A DNA stretch of 64,000 nucleotides, from positions 248,001-312,000 of the forward strand of contig NZ_JBIWEX010000001.1 in assembly GCF_044762745.1 (NCBI RefSeq), given 5' to 3'. The translations under genes were made by a program, and so were the position numbers. Position 1 is the first letter of the stretch. Every line of letters starts with the position of its first letter. Shown piece after piece: positions 60,038 through 64,000 of this stretch. The DNA comes from Psychrobacillus sp044762745 (GTDB lineage: Bacteria; Bacillota; Bacilli; Bacillales_A; Planococcaceae). The notes below the pieces were generated by a model. The model saw nothing but the letters and a program-made list of their open reading frames with translations. It made no database searches and was not told the DNA's origin.

Positions 60038-60101
60038 TTAATCCACCTCCCTTTTATCTACTCAATTCGACAAACAGGAGGAATAATCCTTTTATGGAAA
60101 G

Positions 60102-60506
60102 TTAATTTGATTCATTAATAGAGACAACTTTTCCATCCTTAAAATGAATATAGTTATTTTCGGGATACACCCACATTTCTGTTGTGCCACTTGCGGTTGT
60201 AGATTTTGTTTGATCGTTAGGATAACCCCATGAGGAATCATATACTTGTTGAGCAGTCATTCCTATTTTGGGTTCATATGAAGTTAAGACAATTGGTTGC
60301 TTAGTTGATGTTGGTATTGAATTAGATTTCTCCACTTCTGCATTTTCGATAATAGTATTATATTCTTTTAATCTGTCCAAATCTTTTTCTACTTCTTCAT
60401 CAAATGCTTTTTGTTCCTGTGAATATGAATAATATTCCACCCCAAAAACTACTAATAATACTACAACTGCCAAAATAGCAATTATCGTTGAAACATTAAA
60501 TTTCAT
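60102..60506 (-). CDS. Membrane-anchored SmpA/BamE-like domain protein
   Basis: This protein of about 134 residues starts with a membrane anchor (VSTIIAILAVVVLLVVFGVEYY) and a charged coiled stretch. The C-terminal domain PKIGMTAQQVYDSSWGYPNDQTKSTTASGTTEMWVYPENNYIHFKDGKVVSI has the SmpA/OmlA-like pattern known in outer-membrane assembly proteins and in some Gram-positive secreted proteins. The ATG at 60506 has GGGG six bases upstream. A role in the prophage is unknown; it may be a cargo gene. Confidence 0.65.
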   Translation of the reverse strand: MKFNVSTIIAILAVVVLLVVFGVEYYSYSQEQKAFDEEVEKDLDRLKEYNTIIENAEVEKSNSIPTSTKQPIVLTSYEPKIGMTAQQVYDSSWGYPNDQTKSTTASGTTEMWVYPENNYIHFKDGKVVSINESN

Positions 60507-60623
60507 TTCTATCCCCACACCCCTGTGAATATATTTACGTCCATAGTACCATGAGGATATTATTAAATGATAGATGATAAAAGGTAATATATTTGATTAT
60601 TCAAATTATTATTTCAACTAAAG

Positions 60624-60654
60624 AAAAACACCCTCAAATTTAATGAGAGTGTCA
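60624..60654 (-). terminator. Terminator after the 157-residue membrane protein
   Basis: On the minus strand ACACTCTCA pairs with TGAGGGTGT, followed by TTTTCTTT. Confidence 0.8.
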
Positions 60655-60684
60655 CACATTTTTACTTTCCAGCTCTAATTATCT

Positions 60685-61158
60685 TTATAAAGATACTTCG
60701 TCATATGGTAAGTTAAGGTTTTTCCTCTTTTGATTGTATACTACCCTAACATGATTAAATAACTTTCTATCATCATCTGCAAATTTATCATAGTCATGAG
60801 GGTATGATTGGTTTCTACCTATATGAGCCAAATCCTCTAAATAACCATAAGTGATTCTATCTAATTCTGTATCTACTAATTGAGGATTATCATCGATTAT
60901 CTTTCTAATCCTTTCTAATTGACCAACGTCTACTCCCTCATACCCGTCACCTGGAATAATATGCTCTGATAAAATTTTCAATATTGGTGTATATATATCT
61001 TGGAGGATTATTTTATCATTTTCTTTTATTTCTTGTAGTTTTCTATCCTTAACTCTTTTGTGCTCAAAGTATAATTGGATTATAAAATTCATAATTGCAG
61101 ATACTATTGCTGCAATTACACTCGCAGTTAATATTGTTCCCCAATTCATTATCTTCAC
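60685..61158 (-). CDS. Hypothetical single-pass membrane protein, 157 residues
   Basis: An N-terminal helix (WGTILTASVIAAIVSAIMNFIIQLYF) is followed by a long soluble helical part (EHKRVKDRKLQEIKENDKIILQDIYTPILKILSEHI, VGQLERIRKIIDDNPQLVDTELDRITYGYLEDLAHIG). AAGGAG precedes the ATG. Proteins of this shape are common as prophage or mobile-element cargo in Bacillales, but no family is recognised. It has its own terminator and is separated from portal by 590 bp. Confidence 0.6.
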   Translation of the reverse strand: MKIMNWGTILTASVIAAIVSAIMNFIIQLYFEHKRVKDRKLQEIKENDKIILQDIYTPILKILSEHIIPGDGYEGVDVGQLERIRKIIDDNPQLVDTELDRITYGYLEDLAHIGRNQSYPHDYDKFADDDRKLFNHVRVVYNQKRKNLNLPYDEVSL

Positions 61159-61748
61159 TTCTCCTTAAAATAAAATATATCTAAATTTTACCATGAGAAA
61201 AGAATTTTTAAATAGGATTAGACATAAATTAATTTTATGGGCGTGAAAAAATTGATATGGTAGGCGGTTGATTTCATGATTAGGGGTATCACATAAACTT
61301 TTATCCAATTAAATACAGGAAGGGATTAGAACCACGGTTCTACTCTCACCTAAACGTTGATTTAAAGCCATTGTTCTATAATGACTATTATAACACCGTA
61401 CAGATTATCAATTAAAATCAAATTTTTATCAAATTATAGATAGATAATTGTTTATTAGTTGTTTCTGAATCCACTGTAATTATTCCCCATATCGTATTGT
61501 TAATTAAATGGTAAACCAAAAAAATCTCAGTTATAAACTGGATTCAATTTTTTAATAACATATACGAACATTCATTCTTATATAACAGTGAAAAATTTTT
61601 GATATATTCACTATCACCCTCTCCCCTTGATACGTCTACATTTTGACTAAATTATTTCATACTCAAACTATTTTATTATACTGAATACTTATACTATGTT
61701 ATCAACAAGATATACACATTTATTTCATTATTCGTTATATTTATTCAC
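61159..61748. other. AT-rich stretch without a recognisable gene
   Basis: No open frame of useful length and no clear promoter, RNA gene or repeat was seen. It lies exactly where the capsid and head-assembly genes would follow the portal gene, so it is probably the scar of a deletion. Confidence 0.5.
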
Positions 61749-63077
61749 TCAACTATTTACGTCAAGTTCACGTTGAACCTTACCTACTTCAATTTTATTT
61801 CCCTCACTACTCAATCTTTCCATTTCTTGTCCTACATCCGATACCATAGGAGACAACTCTAATAAGCTCTCCATACTCAATGCTCCCATCTCACGTAACA
61901 CTTTAAGGTTGCTAATCACTTCTGCATTATTGCTAGGCATATCATACGTGAACATCACATCAAATGTCGCCCATGCTTTATCATTAATGTTTACACCTTT
62001 ATAACTTAGCAATTCTCTAATTTTATCCCATCTCTCATAGAATCCTTTACGTAAACATTGCTCATTCATTCCTGCTTTTACACTAGCTAATGAGAATAAT
62101 AACCTTACAGATTGCTCAGATACGTTACTAATTTCTGCCCTTCCCATTGAAACCGATGGTGTCATACTAACATCGAGTAATGACTGATATAATTGTGTAT
62201 AGAGAATATCAAATGCTTTAGCGTCAATTGTTGCTGATTCAAAGCTAAATGCTCCACCATCATCAAGTTGTATCCCCGCCCCGACAATATTTTCAGGAAT
62301 AGACCCTTTTAACTGTTGCCCAACTATTACTGGAACTGGATTAATCATTTTGTACAGCCCATCGACTGTTTTCGAAATTAAATCCTCCATATTATCCAGT
62401 ATTACCATAAAATCATCCAGTTGAGATTTACCCTCCGTTTGACTGTGTTCATTTGTAGATACATACGCAACTGGCAATCCAGTCAAGTTAGCAAACTGTG
62501 AAGTCATTTGTAATGATCCACCTTCATTAGTCCACTCTTGAACCTTCTCATCGTCATATACAACATAGTAGCTAATGCCATCAAATACATAGCTCTCAAT
62601 GAATCCAATCATCTCATTATGTTGATTGTATACTGGAAATCCTTCATCACTATTGATAACCTTTGATGTGATATACCCCTTCTTATCCATGTATACATAT
62701 TCGTATACGTTCCCATATTTCAACAATCTATCAAGTATAGCTATATTCTTTTCATTAAATTTACCGAGCTTATTAACCACTTGGAATTCTTCTACCATCT
62801 TTTCTTTTCCAGTAATCTGTACAGGATTCTTTAATAAAAATTGCGTCTGAAATGCTAGTATCGTTTTTGCCATGTTTAATACAATCTTACGTGGTTCTAC
62901 CAATTGACCGTTATATTGATAGTTTGGTCGATTTAAAATATTATGATGTCCTTCTAAATAATCCTTTTTATTCTGTACGTTTAGCACTCTTGATGTATTG
63001 TGATATGATGCTACCTCGTCCATGAACCATCCTGTTTTATTCTTATATTTAACCTTGATGTATTGTTGTAAATTCAT
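61749..63077 (-). CDS. Phage portal protein (SPP1 gp6 type)
   Basis: This 442-residue protein forms the dodecameric portal through which DNA enters the capsid. The N-terminal YLEGHHNILNRPNYQYNGQLVEPRKIVLNMAKTILAFQTQFLLKNPVQI is typical of the SPP1 portal family. The middle region (FDILYTQLYQSLLDVSMTPSVSMGRAEISNVSEQSVRLLFSLASVKAGMN) carries the conserved helical core. It starts 22 bp after the terminase stop on the same strand, the usual phage order. The minor head, scaffold and capsid genes that normally follow are missing. Confidence 0.9.
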   Translation of the reverse strand: MNLQQYIKVKYKNKTGWFMDEVASYHNTSRVLNVQNKKDYLEGHHNILNRPNYQYNGQLVEPRKIVLNMAKTILAFQTQFLLKNPVQITGKEKMVEEFQVVNKLGKFNEKNIAILDRLLKYGNVYEYVYMDKKGYITSKVINSDEGFPVYNQHNEMIGFIESYVFDGISYYVVYDDEKVQEWTNEGGSLQMTSQFANLTGLPVAYVSTNEHSQTEGKSQLDDFMVILDNMEDLISKTVDGLYKMINPVPVIVGQQLKGSIPENIVGAGIQLDDGGAFSFESATIDAKAFDILYTQLYQSLLDVSMTPSVSMGRAEISNVSEQSVRLLFSLASVKAGMNEQCLRKGFYERWDKIRELLSYKGVNINDKAWATFDVMFTYDMPSNNAEVISNLKVLREMGALSMESLLELSPMVSDVGQEMERLSSEGNKIEVGKVQRELDVNS

Positions 63078-63098
63078 TTAATCAATCCTTTCTGTTTA

Positions 63099-64000
63099 TC
63101 AATCCACATACCATTTGCCTGCCTTCATGCCTTGTACACATAAAGCAGAAGCAATTACGCTATCATCGTGATGCAAATCTGAGTTACCTCTTTTATTTCC
63201 CATACGTCCATTTGTTTCTACAAACATCTGCATCTGTTGAAGTGTCGTCTTACATTCGATATTAATTAAATTCTTCTCAAACTGCTCTTTGAAGTCGCTT
63301 ATCATGATTGCTTTTGTTTTTTCACTTGTTGTAAATCCAAGTTGAAGTTTCTTCTTACCTCGCTCATCAAATATTTTTTGCTTGAATAAATTTAGATACT
63401 CATATTCCTGTCTTAATCGCTCAATGACTGGCAATCCGTAACTATTGCGTTCAATTGCAAGGAAAGCGTAATTATAAAATCTGCCTAATTCATTCAAAAT
63501 TTCTGCAAATAAATAGACGGCAACTTTGTTATGAAAAAAGCTCATAACCTGTTGTCCGTCTGAATCGTATATAGCTAATGTAGAATAGTCGTTTCCGCTG
63601 CCACTTGATGTATCTGCCCCACCATAGTATTTCATATTGCGTTTAGGAAGATGATATAAGTCAAGTCCCCGACCAACGTATTTTAAAACGCTCTGTGGGA
63701 CAATCTCAGACACTTCATTTTTCGATAATGGCTCAATTGTGTTGCTCATTCGTTTTAAAACTTTAGTTTGGTCGAATACAGACCTTCCAGTTGAAATAAA
63801 GCTCTCTATTGGATTAGAAGGGAACTCTTGCATGAATTGAGTTTCATCTTCCATATCTTGAATCTTCCATCTTCTCCACATCAATTGCTTTAAATTTGCT
63901 CCTGCTTTGTGTAAAACTATTTCATCATCTTCTAAATCATCTAGTGAAAGACGTTTTCCCTTGTTGGTTGCTTTGTACCATATTTCTGCTTCTGCATAAT
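63099..64000 (-). CDS. Terminase large subunit, 5' end beyond the window
   Basis: The open frame runs to the window edge, so the ATPase half lies outside. The visible part begins near AEAEIWYKATNKGKRLSLDD. The nuclease domain is complete: YYGGADTSSGSGNDYSTLAIYD holds the first Asp, FLAIERNSYGLPVI the Glu and LHHDDSVIASAL the last Asp. Terminase cuts concatemeric phage DNA and drives packaging. The order terminase then portal fits an SPP1-like head module. Internal starts such as the TTG at 63884 are not real starts. Confidence 0.9.
   Translation of the reverse strand, partial: YAEAEIWYKATNKGKRLSLDDLEDDEIVLHKAGANLKQLMWRRWKIQDMEDETQFMQEFPSNPIESFISTGRSVFDQTKVLKRMSNTIEPLSKNEVSEIVPQSVLKYVGRGLDLYHLPKRNMKYYGGADTSSGSGNDYSTLAIYDSDGQQVMSFFHNKVAVYLFAEILNELGRFYNYAFLAIERNSYGLPVIERLRQEYEYLNLFKQKIFDERGKKKLQLGFTTSEKTKAIMISDFKEQFEKNLINIECKTTLQQMQMFVETNGRMGNKRGNSDLHHDDSVIASALCVQGMKAGKWYVD

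Overview
The window looks like the chromosome of a low-GC, spore-forming Bacillales bacterium, most likely of the Planococcaceae (Psychrobacillus, Lysinibacillus or Sporosarcina relatives). This is an inference from the spore genes gerE and sspI, the AT-rich composition, and a gene order that follows the Bacillus subtilis ysnB-rph-racE-gerE-sdh-yslB-lysC-uvrC-trxA-etf-fad-lcfA-yshE-mutS2-polX-zapA-rnhC block almost gene for gene. Nearly everything in the first 25 kb is core housekeeping read on the minus strand.

Layout. 1-8 kb: tRNA-Arg, nucleotide and tRNA processing, glutamate racemase, spore regulator gerE and succinate dehydrogenase. 8-13 kb: yslB, a composite repeat element, lysC with a lysine riboswitch, uvrC and trxA. 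13-18.3 kb: a fatty-acid oxidation regulon (etfAB, enoyl-CoA hydratase, fadR, lcfA) with recognisable FadR operators. 18.4-25 kb: yshE plus a 26-residue membrane peptide, mutS2, polX, cvpA, zapA, rnhC. 25-47.6 kb: accessory DNA that separates rnhC from pheST, which are close together in B. subtilis. It holds a small operon of enzymes and unknowns, sigL (sigma-54), a catabolic island (SDR, HpaI-type aldolase, MHS transporter, DmpF/DmpG pair with an IclR regulator), a sigma-54-driven AtuA/DUF4387/CitMHS operon with its own enhancer-binding protein, a DUF1254/DUF1214 gene broken by an amber codon, a decayed Rpn-family gene, and tldD/pmbA. 47.7-56.8 kb: core order resumes with pheST (T-box), ysgA, sspI, a glcD-like oxidase, a BASS transporter and argF. 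56.8-64 kb: remnants (metallophosphoesterase, ysdC) and then a reduced prophage with terminase, portal and an XhlA-like protein but no capsid or tail genes in view.

How the parts work together. The most interesting unit is the sigma-54 module. sigL (29.7 kb, with a CcpA-type cre site) encodes sigma-54. The enhancer-binding protein at 41.1-42.5 kb lies directly upstream of a near-consensus -24/-12 promoter (40901-40917) that drives a CitMHS transporter, AtuA and DUF4387. Three sites of the form TTCTA-N6-TAGAW between regulator and promoter are candidate enhancers. Next to it, an IclR regulator and the dmpFG operon each have a TTGACA promoter followed by the same operator-like palindrome. The second structural novelty is a family of composite inverted-repeat elements, at 8637-9374 and 51602-52031, with a fragment near 57718. 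They share imperfect terminal inverted repeats, about 125-bp palindromic cores and degenerate about 20-bp tandem units, and carry no gene.
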